Assembly (NCBI GenBank): GCA_902776945.1
Contig: CACYSH010000024.1
Span: 34,223-98,222, forward strand
Length of the DNA stretch: 64,000 nt
Source of the DNA: an uncultured Ruminococcus sp.
GTDB lineage: Bacteria; Bacillota; Clostridia; Oscillospirales; Ruminococcaceae
Reading direction: 5' to 3'
In this document: positions 25,593 through 34,631 of the stretch, one piece after another
Layout: each line of letters starts with the position of its first letter
Position numbering within the stretch: position 1 is the stretch's first letter
Translations under genes and position numbers: made by a program
Notes under the pieces: generated by a model
Told to the model about the DNA's origin: nothing
Databases searched by the model: none
The model's input: the letters and a program-made list of their open reading frames with translations, nothing else

Positions 25593-27611
25593 TCACTTTG
25601 CGGTTTCGGCGGCTTTCCGTTCAAGCACCACGCATATACCCATGTTGACATCAACCACGTACTGTGGCTCGAATTGTTTCTTTGGGTACATTTCGTAGAA
25701 TTTTTCGCTTTCATTACCCATAATAATAACATCATCATCCGTGTCAGAACCTACAACTTTTCCGCTTTTGAAACTCGTTTTTATTTCATCGGAAGTTTCC
25801 TCATGCCTGAAATAACTCTCATTGAATTTCGTGCCGTATTTCTCATATAAAGCCTTTATCTTTGCGTACTGCTCTTCTGTAAACGTGTAATTTAAATTAA
25901 AAACGAGTATATAGTCAAGCTGCTCCCCGGAGATCTCATCAAGCCTGCTGTCGAGTTGTGATATATATGTAAAATATGCCTTGTCTGCTTCGCAAAGATA
26001 AGACGGATAGCTGCACATTATGCTTACCGGCAAACCTTCGGGCAAGATGACAAGACAATTCTTTCCCGCAAGAGATCGCCTTACCTCCGCTTCGCCGCCC
26101 GCCTCGCTGTAAAACAACTTGCAAGGCCACATGATGTACATTCTGACAAGAGCCGCCGCCGCAAGCGCCAACACGATGATGACAGCATACTTGCTCACTC
26201 GCGGGATCAGCCCGACGATCTTGAAAGCAAGAAATACGACCGACGCACAGCAGAATGGCATAAGGTGGAAAACATACCTGATTGCGCTCTCGGCATAATA
26301 ATAGAAATCTGTCTGCCGACCCATTATCAACGTGCTTACAAGCACACCGAGCGCCATAGCGACAAACAGCGCGTCCGCATGACGCACACGCCCGACAACA
26401 GTACCGCATACTCCTTTGACATTATCTCTGAAAACTATGAACCATTTATCATTACGGAAAAGAAAGCATAAAGGTATGCTTATCAAAACGAGAGAAAATA
26501 CAACTGCAAAAATATACGCGGGAGCGTTGGAAGCAAGCACCGACACTTTTAAGCCTACCGAATATCTGAGAGTGTAGCTTAGACAAAGCCTGAAATTTTC
26601 CCAGTATGGAAGTATTATGTCATTGTTTTCCGCAATGCCACCGCTACCGTCCGTACTGTTTCCGCTCACGATAATGAGCTGACGTACCGCCGCGGGGAAT
26701 ATCGCAAACATCAGCCCCAGCGCCGCAAGCTCCGAGCCGCCGTAAACAAGCATTTCCTTTATCTTCTTATGGAAGAGCAGCCACAGGCATATCACGGCGG
26801 TAAAAGCGCCGACGAAAACCACGCCCAGATACTGCGTGAAAAATGCCAGAAAGCTCGTGACGGCGATCGGTATGACTGCCGTGAGCCTGCATTCGCCCTC
26901 GCGGCGCAGCCGATAGAAAAACGATGCCGTAAAGTATACCGTCATCATCAGCAGCGCGGTAAGCAGACTGTACTGCCTGATAAAAATGTACGTTGACAGC
27001 GCACCCGACGATGCGGCATAAAGCGCCGTAGGGACAAGAGCTTTTACGCCGTCCTCCGTCATCAGCGCCGACAGCTTGAAAAGAAACAGCGTTGTCAGAA
27101 CAAGACAAACACAGTTTATGACAAATCCGTACATGAACGAAAACCGGTTCGGGAAGAACGAACTTATCGTGTGGAGTATCATGTAGAAAAACGGCGGGTG
27201 ATAGTCAAGCATCTGATTGCTGAACACCGAGTCATAAGCAAAGCGTTCACCGGGCTGCACGGTTATATAGTTTTTGAAAACGCTGCCGTCGAGCCATTCG
27301 TTGTAATTAACAAGGGAGTCGATCGAGGTGTCGGCTACATGAACGCCCTCCCGCAAAAACAGGAACGGTTTGTAATAGCTGTTGGCAAGCCCGTAGCTCC
27401 ATATCTCGTCGCCGAAAAAGCCTTCCTTTTTGCAGTTAAAACTATACACGGTATATATCAGCTGTCCTATTATAATAACAGCAAGTATGATATATACGGG
27501 CAAGGCGGCGCGTTTTCTGCTTTGTACCGGCTTTTCCTTCCCGGGTTCGGTCTCTTCGCTCACTTCGGGACTGCCGCCTTCCGTCCCGCCGATCGCCGTT
27601 TCTTCCATCAC
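25593..27611 (-). CDS. GT-C type membrane protein (putative glycosyltransferase), copy 2
   Basis: The product has 672 residues. A cytoplasmic tail is followed by about ten or more membrane helices (first VYIILAVIIIGQLIYTVYSF), then a C-terminal soluble part after residue 510. The first outer loop carries GDEIWSYGLANSYYKP; an acidic residue there is typical of GT-C enzymes, which use polyprenyl-linked sugars. No exact family is recognised. It overlaps the stop of the next gene by 4 bases (GTG start, ATG one codon later) and is a clear paralogue of it. An export or glycosylation role is inference. Confidence 0.75.
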   Translation of the reverse strand: MMEETAIGGTEGGSPEVSEETEPGKEKPVQSRKRAALPVYIILAVIIIGQLIYTVYSFNCKKEGFFGDEIWSYGLANSYYKPFLFLREGVHVADTSIDSLVNYNEWLDGSVFKNYITVQPGERFAYDSVFSNQMLDYHPPFFYMILHTISSFFPNRFSFMYGFVINCVCLVLTTLFLFKLSALMTEDGVKALVPTALYAASSGALSTYIFIRQYSLLTALLMMTVYFTASFFYRLRREGECRLTAVIPIAVTSFLAFFTQYLGVVFVGAFTAVICLWLLFHKKIKEMLVYGGSELAALGLMFAIFPAAVRQLIIVSGNSTDGSGGIAENNDIILPYWENFRLCLSYTLRYSVGLKVSVLASNAPAYIFAVVFSLVLISIPLCFLFRNDKWFIVFRDNVKGVCGTVVGRVRHADALFVAMALGVLVSTLIMGRQTDFYYYAESAIRYVFHLMPFCCASVVFLAFKIVGLIPRVSKYAVIIVLALAAAALVRMYIMWPCKLFYSEAGGEAEVRRSLAGKNCLVILPEGLPVSIMCSYPSYLCEADKAYFTYISQLDSRLDEISGEQLDYILVFNLNYTFTEEQYAKIKALYEKYGTKFNESYFRHEETSDEIKTSFKSGKVVGSDTDDDVIIMGNESEKFYEMYPKKQFEPQYVVDVNMGICVVLERKAAETAK

Positions 27612-29536
27612 GACGCACCTTCCTTTCGTTCAAGCACTACGCAGATACCCAGATTGACATTGATTACATATTTCGGTTCGAACTGTTCCCTGGGGTACAT
27701 CTCGTAGAATTTTTCGCTTTCAAGCCCGCTGAACTGCATATCGCGTATGCCGTCATGCTTGAAAGCGTACTCGGGTACTTCCGAGCCGTATTTCTCGTAT
27801 AAAGCTTTCAGCTGCGCGAACTGCTCCTCGGTAAACGTGTAATTGTAATTAAAGACGAATATGTCGTCCACCTGTTCCTCCGCGATCTCGTCAAGCTGTT
27901 TGTCAAGGTTCTCCGGCTGAGTAAAATAAGCCTTGTCAGCATTTTCCAGGTAAGTAGGGAAGCAGGTTATCGGGCTTGCCAGGGCATTCTCGTATAGTAT
28001 AACAAGACAGTTCTTTCCCGCCAGCGATTTGCGGACTTCCGCTTCGTTTCCCGCTTCGCTGAAGAAAAACTTGCACGGCCACATGATGTGCATTCTCACA
28101 AGCGCCGCCGCCGCCATCACGGCAGCGATACCAAACGTGAACCTTTCCGCGTGCGGTATCAGCCGTATCACCTTATATATGAAGAATACCACCGCCGCGC
28201 AGACAATCGGGAAAAAGGGGAAAACATATCTTGCCGTAGTCTGCGGTTCGGCGTAGAAATCCGACTGGCGGCTTATTATCAGCACGCTTACCATAACGCC
28301 GAGCGCCATGCCGATGAACATCGCGTCCGCGTGGCGCACGCTGTTCAGTACGGCAGCGCCCGCTCCCCCGACTTTGGCTTTTATTGCGGCGAACCATTTT
28401 TCACGGCGGAAAAGAAAGCACAGCGGCACGCAGATCAGCACGATGCAAAACACCGCGGCAAAAACATAGTTCGAGGTGTTGGTATCCATCACCGTGACCT
28501 TGAGACCTACCGAGTATCTCAGCGTGTAACTCAGGCAAAGCCTGAAATTATTACGGTAAGGAAGCACCAGGTCGCTTTGTACTCCAAGGCTGTCGGGGTC
28601 AAGCTCGGCAGATCCGCCAACGAAGAAAATGTGCCTAAGCGCCGCAGGGAATATCGCCAGAAACAGCCCCAGCGCCGCCAAAACCGACCCGCCGTAAACG
28701 AACATAGCCTTTATCTTCTTATGGAACAGCAGCCACAGACATATCACCGCAGTCAGTATCCCGAGAAACATTATGCCGCAGTAATGAGTGAAAAATGCCA
28801 GGAAGCTCGTGACGGCGATCGGGATAACCGCAGTCAGCCGACATTCTCCCTCACGGCGCATACGGTAGAAAAACGATGCCGTATAGTATATCGTCATCAT
28901 CATGAGCGCTGTAATCACGCTGTACTGCCGTATAAACAGGAACGTTGACAGCGCTCCCGTCGAAGCGGCGTAAAGAGCCGTCGGGACAAGAGCTTTCACG
29001 CCGTCCTCCGTCATCAGCGCCGATACCTTGAACAGAAACAATGTTGTCAGGACAAGACAAACGCAGTTGATGACAAAACCGTACATGAACGAAAATTGAT
29101 TCGGGAAGAACGAGCATATCGTATGCAGTATCATGTAGAAGAACGGCGGGTGAAAGTCAAGCATCTGATTGCTGAACACCGAGTCATAAGCAAAGCGTTC
29201 ACCGGGCTGCACGGTTATATCGCCCTCCTGCACGGTGATATAGTTCTTAAAAACGCTGCCGTCCAGCCATTCGTTAAAGCCTTCGAGGTCGGAGTACTTG
29301 GCATCACTGAGCGGCACGCCCTCCCTTACAAACAAAAACGGCTTGTAGTAGCTGTTGGCAAGCCCGTAGCTCCACGGCTCGTCGATATTAAATCCGTCCT
29401 TTTTGTAATTAAAACAGTACACGGTATATATCAGCTGTCCTATTATAATAACGGCAAGTATGATATATACGGGCAGAGCGGCGCGTTTTCTTATATGTAT
29501 CGGCTTTTCGTCCTCTGTATTCTTTTTTTCACTCAT
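27608..29536 (-). CDS. GT-C type membrane protein (putative glycosyltransferase), copy 1
   Basis: The product has 642 residues. It aligns with its neighbour along the full length: KRAALPVYIILAVIIIGQL, then NIDEPWSYGLANSYYKP in the first loop, NQMLDFHPPFFYMILHTI and LVPTALYAAS. The DE pair in the first loop is the likely catalytic site by analogy with GT39-like enzymes. The soluble C-terminal part ends NLGICVVLERKEGAS and matches the neighbour (NMGICVVLERKAAETAK). GGAGGG is 14 bases before the ATG, which is long. It follows aroC by 46 bp on the same strand. Confidence 0.75.
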   Translation of the reverse strand: MSEKKNTEDEKPIHIRKRAALPVYIILAVIIIGQLIYTVYCFNYKKDGFNIDEPWSYGLANSYYKPFLFVREGVPLSDAKYSDLEGFNEWLDGSVFKNYITVQEGDITVQPGERFAYDSVFSNQMLDFHPPFFYMILHTICSFFPNQFSFMYGFVINCVCLVLTTLFLFKVSALMTEDGVKALVPTALYAASTGALSTFLFIRQYSVITALMMMTIYYTASFFYRMRREGECRLTAVIPIAVTSFLAFFTHYCGIMFLGILTAVICLWLLFHKKIKAMFVYGGSVLAALGLFLAIFPAALRHIFFVGGSAELDPDSLGVQSDLVLPYRNNFRLCLSYTLRYSVGLKVTVMDTNTSNYVFAAVFCIVLICVPLCFLFRREKWFAAIKAKVGGAGAAVLNSVRHADAMFIGMALGVMVSVLIISRQSDFYAEPQTTARYVFPFFPIVCAAVVFFIYKVIRLIPHAERFTFGIAAVMAAAALVRMHIMWPCKFFFSEAGNEAEVRKSLAGKNCLVILYENALASPITCFPTYLENADKAYFTQPENLDKQLDEIAEEQVDDIFVFNYNYTFTEEQFAQLKALYEKYGSEVPEYAFKHDGIRDMQFSGLESEKFYEMYPREQFEPKYVINVNLGICVVLERKEGAS

Positions 29537-29582
29537 GAAAAGATCTTAACCCTCCGATACTTGATATTATTTTCATATTTTC

Positions 29583-30680
29583 TCAGAAATTAGGAAACTT
29601 CAGCATATGGTTCAGAATGGCGATATTTACCGCCGCCTCAACGCAGGGAACGGCTCTCGGAACCACGCAGGGGTCGTGTCTGCCCTTTATCTCAATAGTT
29701 TCGTTGGTAAGGTTCTTCATATCGACCGTGCGCTGCGGCTGCGCTATCGAGGGAGTAGGCTTGAACGCCACGCGCAGGGTTATCGGCATACCGTTCGAAA
29801 TACCGCCCAGAATACCGCCCGCAAAGTTCGAGCGCGTAACCACATGACCGTGATCGTCAACGAAAAATTCATCGTTGTTCTCGCTGCCTAGCAGCTTTGA
29901 AGCGTTGAAGCCCGCGCCGAACTCAAGCCCCTTTACGGCGGGAATGCCGAAGATAAGCTGTGCTATCGAGTTTTCGAGACCGTCGAAAATAGGCGAGCCG
30001 ATACCCGCGGGAACGTTTATCGTGATACATTCCACGATGCCGCCCACGCTGTCAAGACAATCTCTTGCCTTTTCGATGTCGCGGATCATGCGCTTGCCCT
30101 TTTCGTCGTTAAGCACGGGAAATGCCTTTTCGCGCACGGCGAGAATATCGTCGCGGGAGGTGCGCACATGGTCGAAGCTGTCGTCCTTTATTTTATGTAT
30201 CTCGGCGATGTGAGCGCCCGTGTAGATCCCGCGCTTTTCGAGGATCTGTCCGCAGACGGCACCCGCAAAGCACAGCGGAGCGGTAAGTCTGCCCGAAAAA
30301 TGTCCGCCGCCGCGAACGTCGTTAAAGCCCTTATAGCGTATAGCGCCCGTATAATCGGCGTGACCGGGGCGCACGAGCGTATCGAGCTTCGACTTCACAT
30401 AATCGTTCGAGTGCTGGTCGGTATTCTGGATAAACGCGCAGAGGGGCGTGCCGGTAGTCTTGCCGTTTAAGAAGCCCGACATTATCTGCGGCATATCCTT
30501 TTCGCGGCGCTGGGTAGAAGTAGCGTCCTTCTTCGGGGCGCGGCGGGACATGAACTGCAAGAGCTTGTCCATATCTATTGATTCTCCGGGCGGCACGTTG
30601 TCAATGACCACGCCTATTGCGGGGCCGTGGCTTTCGCCGAATACCGAAAACGAAATGTTATTGCTCCATGATGATGCCAT
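29583..30680 (-). CDS. aroC: Chorismate synthase
   Basis: The product has 365 residues. It makes chorismate from EPSP, the last shikimate step, using reduced flavin. The N-terminus SVFGESHGPAIGVVIDNVPPG, the RRAPKKDATSTQRREKD loop, RPGHADYTGAIRYKGFNDVRGGGHFSGR and RSNFAGGILGGISNG are all family marks. ATG 30680 follows AGGAGG; the frame is open to 30737 without support. aroA and aroB lie upstream on the same strand but are separated by repeat arrays. Confidence 0.97.
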   Translation of the reverse strand: MASSWSNNISFSVFGESHGPAIGVVIDNVPPGESIDMDKLLQFMSRRAPKKDATSTQRREKDMPQIMSGFLNGKTTGTPLCAFIQNTDQHSNDYVKSKLDTLVRPGHADYTGAIRYKGFNDVRGGGHFSGRLTAPLCFAGAVCGQILEKRGIYTGAHIAEIHKIKDDSFDHVRTSRDDILAVREKAFPVLNDEKGKRMIRDIEKARDCLDSVGGIVECITINVPAGIGSPIFDGLENSIAQLIFGIPAVKGLEFGAGFNASKLLGSENNDEFFVDDHGHVVTRSNFAGGILGGISNGMPITLRVAFKPTPSIAQPQRTVDMKNLTNETIEIKGRHDPCVVPRAVPCVEAAVNIAILNHMLKFPNF

Positions 30681-30757
30681 TGTATATCCTCCTAAGTCGG
30701 AAGCGTTCCGCTCCCCGATAATTTTTCCTTTTACCAAAACATACTATACTATAACAA

Positions 30758-31005
30758 GTTAATAATGAATAGTGAATAGTTAATAGTTAAGGAGCGCCTT
30801 CGGCGCGTATTATGCGGACGCAAGCGCCGCACTAATGGCTATTCGGCTCAAATTAAAAAATTCAGTGCGCGGCGAAGCCGCGGCTCAAATTAAAAAATTC
30901 AGTGCGCGGCGAAGCCGGCGCATAATAACGTCCGCGAAGCGGACACCTTAACTATTCACTATTCACTATTAACTATTAACTTTTTTCACTATTAACTTTT
31001 TTCAC
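30758..31005. repeat. Heptad-array inverted-repeat element
   Basis: The left end is an array of TTAATAG/TGAATAG heptads (30758-30789); the right end (30948-30990) is the inverted array CTATTCACTATTAAC. Between them are AGCGCCTTCGGCGC, the word AAATTAAAAAATTCAGTGCG given twice in tandem (30850 and 30888), and GTCCGCGAAGCGGAC. Other copies lie at 31476, 56513 and 63181. No gene is seen. Confidence 0.75.
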
Positions 31006-31006
31006 T

Positions 31007-31471
31007 TTATCTGTAAAATCCTCTGCCGCCCGAAAAGTAGTCCGCCAATATCGCCTTGTGCTGTTCGCTGTAAATCTCCGGCAGGTCGTCTTTGCCGAAC
31101 CAGCCAAGCTCGTCCGTTTCGATATGGTCGCAGTACAGCTCGCCGCCTATCTTATGCGCTATGAACGCCGCCACAATCGGCTGCGTTTTGTTCCACCGTG
31201 AAAAATACCCCGAATAGATACCGAGCAGCGCGTCGGCGGCAACATCAAGCCCGGTTTCCTCACGAGCCTCGCGGATAGCGGTCTGCTCCATTGTTTCGCC
31301 GTATTCCATAAGCCCGCCGGGAATCCCCCACTTGCCGCAGTCACAGCGCTTCACAAGCAGAACTCTCCCGCCGCCGTCCTCGATGACCGTTCCCGCCGCG
31401 CCCAGAATAAGCTCGCCGTCGCCCGCAAGAGCGCGTATCCTCTTCGCATATTCCAACAACCTCACCCCCAC
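31007..31471 (-). CDS. NUDIX hydrolase
   Basis: The product has up to 154 residues. The NUDIX box reads GLMEYGETMEQTAIREAREETGLDV (residues about 63-87), matching GX5EX7REUXEEXGU, so it cleaves a nucleoside diphosphate derivative. The preceding GGRVLLVKRCDCGKWGIPGG is also typical. The start is uncertain: GTG 31471 is the longest option, while TTG codons near 31459 follow GTGAGG. The upstream repeat array may have replaced the original leader. The substrate is unknown. Confidence 0.85.
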   Translation of the reverse strand: MGVRLLEYAKRIRALAGDGELILGAAGTVIEDGGGRVLLVKRCDCGKWGIPGGLMEYGETMEQTAIREAREETGLDVAADALLGIYSGYFSRWNKTQPIVAAFIAHKIGGELYCDHIETDELGWFGKDDLPEIYSEQHKAILADYFSGGRGFYR

Positions 31472-31475
31472 TTAA

Positions 31476-31800
31476 AAAGTTAATAGTTAATAGTGAATAG
31501 TTGATAGTTAAGGAATCGCCTTCGGCGCATTATAAAAGTTAATAGTTAATAGTGAATAGTGAATAGTTAAGGAGCGCCTTCGGCGCATTATAAAAGTTAA
31601 TAGTTAATAGTGAATAGTGAATAGTTAAGGAGCGCCTTCGGCGCGTATTATGCGGACGCAAGCGCCGCACTAATGGCTATTCGGCTCAAATTAAAAAATT
31701 CAGTGCGCGGCGAAGCCGATAATAACGTCCGCGAAGCGGACACCTTAACTATTCACTATTCACTATTCACTATTCACTTCTTCTCACTATTCACTTCTTC
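31476..31800. repeat. Heptad-array element with 58-bp left end iterated three times
   Basis: The module that starts AGTTAATAGTTAATAGTGAA and ends GCGCCTTCGGCGCATTATAAA occurs at about 31480, 31537 and 31595, with a 58-bp period. The third copy continues into the full element, which ends in TTCACTATTCAC arrays up to the aroA stop. The whole 329-bp gap is repeat. Confidence 0.75.
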
Positions 31801-33036
31801 TCACTGTTCACTTCTTTCGATTTTGCCGCCGAGCGATTCGTATACCTCGAAGAAATCGGGGTAGCTCTTTGAAACGCACTGAGCGCCCAGTATCTTCACG
31901 GGAGCCGCACAGCGCGTGGCGGCGATCGCCATTGCCATTGGTATGCGGTGGTCGTTGAAATCGGGAACGGTGCCGCCGTCAAGAGTTTCCCTGCCCTCGA
32001 TGATAAGCCCGTCGGGCAGCTCGGTGACTTTCCCGCCCACCGCGTTAAGGCTTTCCGCCATTGCCGTAAGACGGTCGCACTCCTTGATACGCAGCCGCGC
32101 CGCGTTCGTTATGCGCGAGGTACCCTCGCAGAAGCTCGCCAATACAGCCAGTATCGGCACGAGGTCGGGAATATCCGAGCAGTCGATCTCAAACGCTTTC
32201 GGTCTGCCTGTATCACTCTTATTATACACCATTTGTTTGCAAATTTCAACGATTTTTTTGTCGCCCTGAAAAGAATTTACATTTAAGCCCGAAATATCAA
32301 GCGCCGAACCGAGCGCGTTCGCCGCGTAAAAGAACGCCGCCTGCGAATAATCGCCCTCGACCGCGCCGCTGTAAGGCTTTAATTCGGTACCCGAAAGCGC
32401 GAAACCGTGTTCGTCCCCCGTGACATCACAGCCGAATTTCGCCAGAACGTCGCGGGTAAGATCGACATACGGGCGTGATTCGAGCGCGGAGGTAAGCGTT
32501 ATCCTGCTTTCGCCCTTGATGAGCGGCAAAGCCAGCAGCAGACCCGTGATGAACTGCGAGGAAATGTCCCCCGCTATCCTGAACTCGCCGCCCGTGAGTT
32601 TGCCGCGCACCGTGAACGGCATTGTATTATTATAATCAAATGTTATGCCATGTTTTGGCAACTCTTCAAGATAGGGCGTTATCGGTCGTTCGGGAAGCCT
32701 TCCCTGCCCGACAAACGTTGCTTCAACCCCCAGCGCACACGCCACAGGTATCAGGAACCGCAGCGTAGAGCCGCTTTCGCAGCAGTCGAGTACAGCCTTT
32801 TCGGGCGGAGCTTTTATGCCGTCTATCGTGACCGTGCTGCCGTCGCATTCTATTTCCGCGCCGAGCGCCTTCATCGCGCCGATTGTCGCCAGAACGTCCT
32901 TCGAGAAATAAACGTCCGTGATCACCGACCTGCCCTCCGCGAGCGCCGCCGCGATTATCAGACGGTGCGCCGCGCTTTTCGAAGGCGGCACACGCACCGC
33001 GCCGCTTAATTTTCCGGGTGTTATCGTAATATCCAT
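31801..33036 (-). CDS. aroA: 3-phosphoshikimate 1-carboxyvinyltransferase (EPSP synthase)
   Basis: The product has 411 residues. It transfers enolpyruvate from PEP to shikimate-3-phosphate. PPSKSAAHRLIIAAALAEG (17-35), ESGSTLRFLIPVACALG, GQGRLPERPI, the late RLRIKECDRLTAMA and FNDHRIPMAMA are all in place. The C-terminal end touches the repeat array, where the last codons (GGKIERSEQ) are followed at once by the stop. An aroB copy lies upstream on the same strand. Confidence 0.97.
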   Translation of the reverse strand: MDITITPGKLSGAVRVPPSKSAAHRLIIAAALAEGRSVITDVYFSKDVLATIGAMKALGAEIECDGSTVTIDGIKAPPEKAVLDCCESGSTLRFLIPVACALGVEATFVGQGRLPERPITPYLEELPKHGITFDYNNTMPFTVRGKLTGGEFRIAGDISSQFITGLLLALPLIKGESRITLTSALESRPYVDLTRDVLAKFGCDVTGDEHGFALSGTELKPYSGAVEGDYSQAAFFYAANALGSALDISGLNVNSFQGDKKIVEICKQMVYNKSDTGRPKAFEIDCSDIPDLVPILAVLASFCEGTSRITNAARLRIKECDRLTAMAESLNAVGGKVTELPDGLIIEGRETLDGGTVPDFNDHRIPMAMAIAATRCAAPVKILGAQCVSKSYPDFFEVYESLGGKIERSEQ

Positions 33037-33160
33037 ATCTTATCTCTTACTCCTTGCGTTTTTACCGATAATGAGAACATCTGTCAAGATCAGTCGCTTT
33101 TGATGTGCAAATTTTTGGACAATAAAATTTAAACCCCGCGCTGTTACTGCAAAAATACAG

Positions 33161-33366
33161 TTGTTGACGGTGTGACGGCACTTTTTACAAACTTTATAAA
33201 AATACTATTCGATAATTTTTATAAAAGTTTATGATTTTTGCTGTTCTGCCGTCAACAAAAGCTCAAAACCATTGATTTTACGGGGTAAAACCGTGTTGAC
33301 GGCACTTGCGTTCTGCCGTCAGCAGCCGTCAACAGACTGAGCGCGGGCGTTCACACAGAAACGCCC
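33161..33366. repeat. Nested inverted repeats between aroA and aroB
   Basis: TTGTTGACGG (33161) and CCGTCAACAA (33249) enclose the inner arms AAACTTTATAAAAAT (33189) and ATTTTTATAAAAGTTT (33215). Further copies of TGTTGACGGCA and TGCCGTCA-type words run to 33332. A hairpin GGGCGTT-AACGCCC (33344-33365) abuts the aroB stop. It reads as one or two small elements; no gene is seen. Confidence 0.55.
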
Positions 33367-34473
33367 TTACATATTCTCCAGAACGGCGGCTATCTGACTT
33401 TCGGCTATCTCCATACCGTACTTCTCACCGTCGTGGACGACTTCGCCAATGCCCTTTTCAAAGACGAAACGCAGTTTGCCGTTGCGTACCTTCTTATCGG
33501 TGTAGAGCTTTTTCACAAGAGCCGCACGGTCGATATAGTCGGGGATAGCCACGGGCAGTTCGGCGCGTTTGTACAGTTCTATAACGCGAATCATATCTTC
33601 TTCGCTGATGAAACCGAGCGCGTTTCCGAGCCGCACCTGCGCCGCCATGCCGATGCCGACCGCCTCGCCGTGCAGAAGTTTGTAATCGGAAAGCGTTTCG
33701 ATAGCCCTGCCGACCGTGTGACCGAGATTAAGCACCTCGCGCAGACCCGATTCGCGCTCGTCCTTCATGACAACGGCGTACTTCACGCGGCAGTTATGAA
33801 GGGCGATGTACTCGCAAACTTCGGTGTCGCAGTCAAAGACCTTTTCTATGTTACTTTCAAGATACTCAAAAAGCTCCTTATCGCCGAGACAACCGTGCTT
33901 TATCGTCTCGGAAAGACCGCTTGCTATCTCGCGGCGCGGCAGAGTTTTCCAGGTGTCAATGTCTATCCAGACCTTGGCAGGCTGATTGAAAAGCCCGATA
34001 AGATTTGTCGCAAGGGGCGTATCGACCGCCGTTTTGCCGCCCACCGAAGCGTCTGCCGCCGAAAGCAGCGTGGTCGAGAAGGTGGCAAAAGGCACGCCGC
34101 GCCCGTATGTTCCCGCGACGAAGCCCGCAAGGTCGCTGACAACGCCGCCGCCTGTTGCAAGCACGGCGCAGTCGCGGCGGAAGCCTGCCGAAAGCATTGA
34201 ATCCTCGACAAACTCCTTCATTTCACGGGTCTTGCTTTTTTCGCCCGCGGGGATAGTGAAGAGCCGAACGTCAAAGCCCTTATCCGCAAGCAGTTTGCAA
34301 ATAGGCTGTGCATAGAGCGGTTCAACGTTTGAATCGGTGACTATGGCGATACGTTTTATCTTGCCGAAGAGACCGCCCTCGATGTCGGCGGCGCATTTTT
34401 CGGTCAATGCGTGACCTATTTCGATGTCGTAGGAATCGTCCACGACCTTTTTCAGTTCAAGTCTGAGTTTCAT
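33367..34473 (-). CDS. aroB: 3-dehydroquinate synthase
   Basis: The product has 368 residues. It cyclises DAHP to 3-dehydroquinate with NAD and a divalent metal. GGGVVSDLAGFVAGTYGRGVPFATFSTTLLSAADASVGGKTAVD (about 108-152) includes the NAD and substrate sites; the metal ligands are in SETIKHG, LNLGHTVGRAIE and LHGEAVGIGM. AAGGAG stands about 10 bases before ATG 34473. First of the three shikimate genes in transcription order. Confidence 0.97.
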   Translation of the reverse strand: MKLRLELKKVVDDSYDIEIGHALTEKCAADIEGGLFGKIKRIAIVTDSNVEPLYAQPICKLLADKGFDVRLFTIPAGEKSKTREMKEFVEDSMLSAGFRRDCAVLATGGGVVSDLAGFVAGTYGRGVPFATFSTTLLSAADASVGGKTAVDTPLATNLIGLFNQPAKVWIDIDTWKTLPRREIASGLSETIKHGCLGDKELFEYLESNIEKVFDCDTEVCEYIALHNCRVKYAVVMKDERESGLREVLNLGHTVGRAIETLSDYKLLHGEAVGIGMAAQVRLGNALGFISEEDMIRVIELYKRAELPVAIPDYIDRAALVKKLYTDKKVRNGKLRFVFEKGIGEVVHDGEKYGMEIAESQIAAVLENM

Positions 34474-34504
34474 ATTCTTTTTTCTCCTTGGAATCCGTTA
34501 TAAT

Positions 34505-34523
34505 ATAATAAGCGGCTTATTAT
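34505..34523. promoter_or_regulatory. Perfect palindrome upstream of aroB (possible operator)
   Basis: ATAATAAGCGGCTTATTAT is a 19-bp perfect palindrome 32 bp before the aroB start. The TATTAT/TATAAC sequence beside it could be the -10 region, so the palindrome would overlap the promoter. The regulator is unknown. Confidence 0.4.
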
Positions 34524-34631
34524 TGTCGGGCGACCGGACGTATTTATCCGCACCGGTTCCCGAAAATATGCCCTGTTCGGCAATGCCGTATTGTATGGGC
34601 GCTCCTGCGTGAGCGCCCGCGAACAGCCTTC

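Noticed and set aside
31476-31660. CRISPR-like array
   Set aside because: The 58-bp units are contiguous with no unique spacers, and no cas genes are present.
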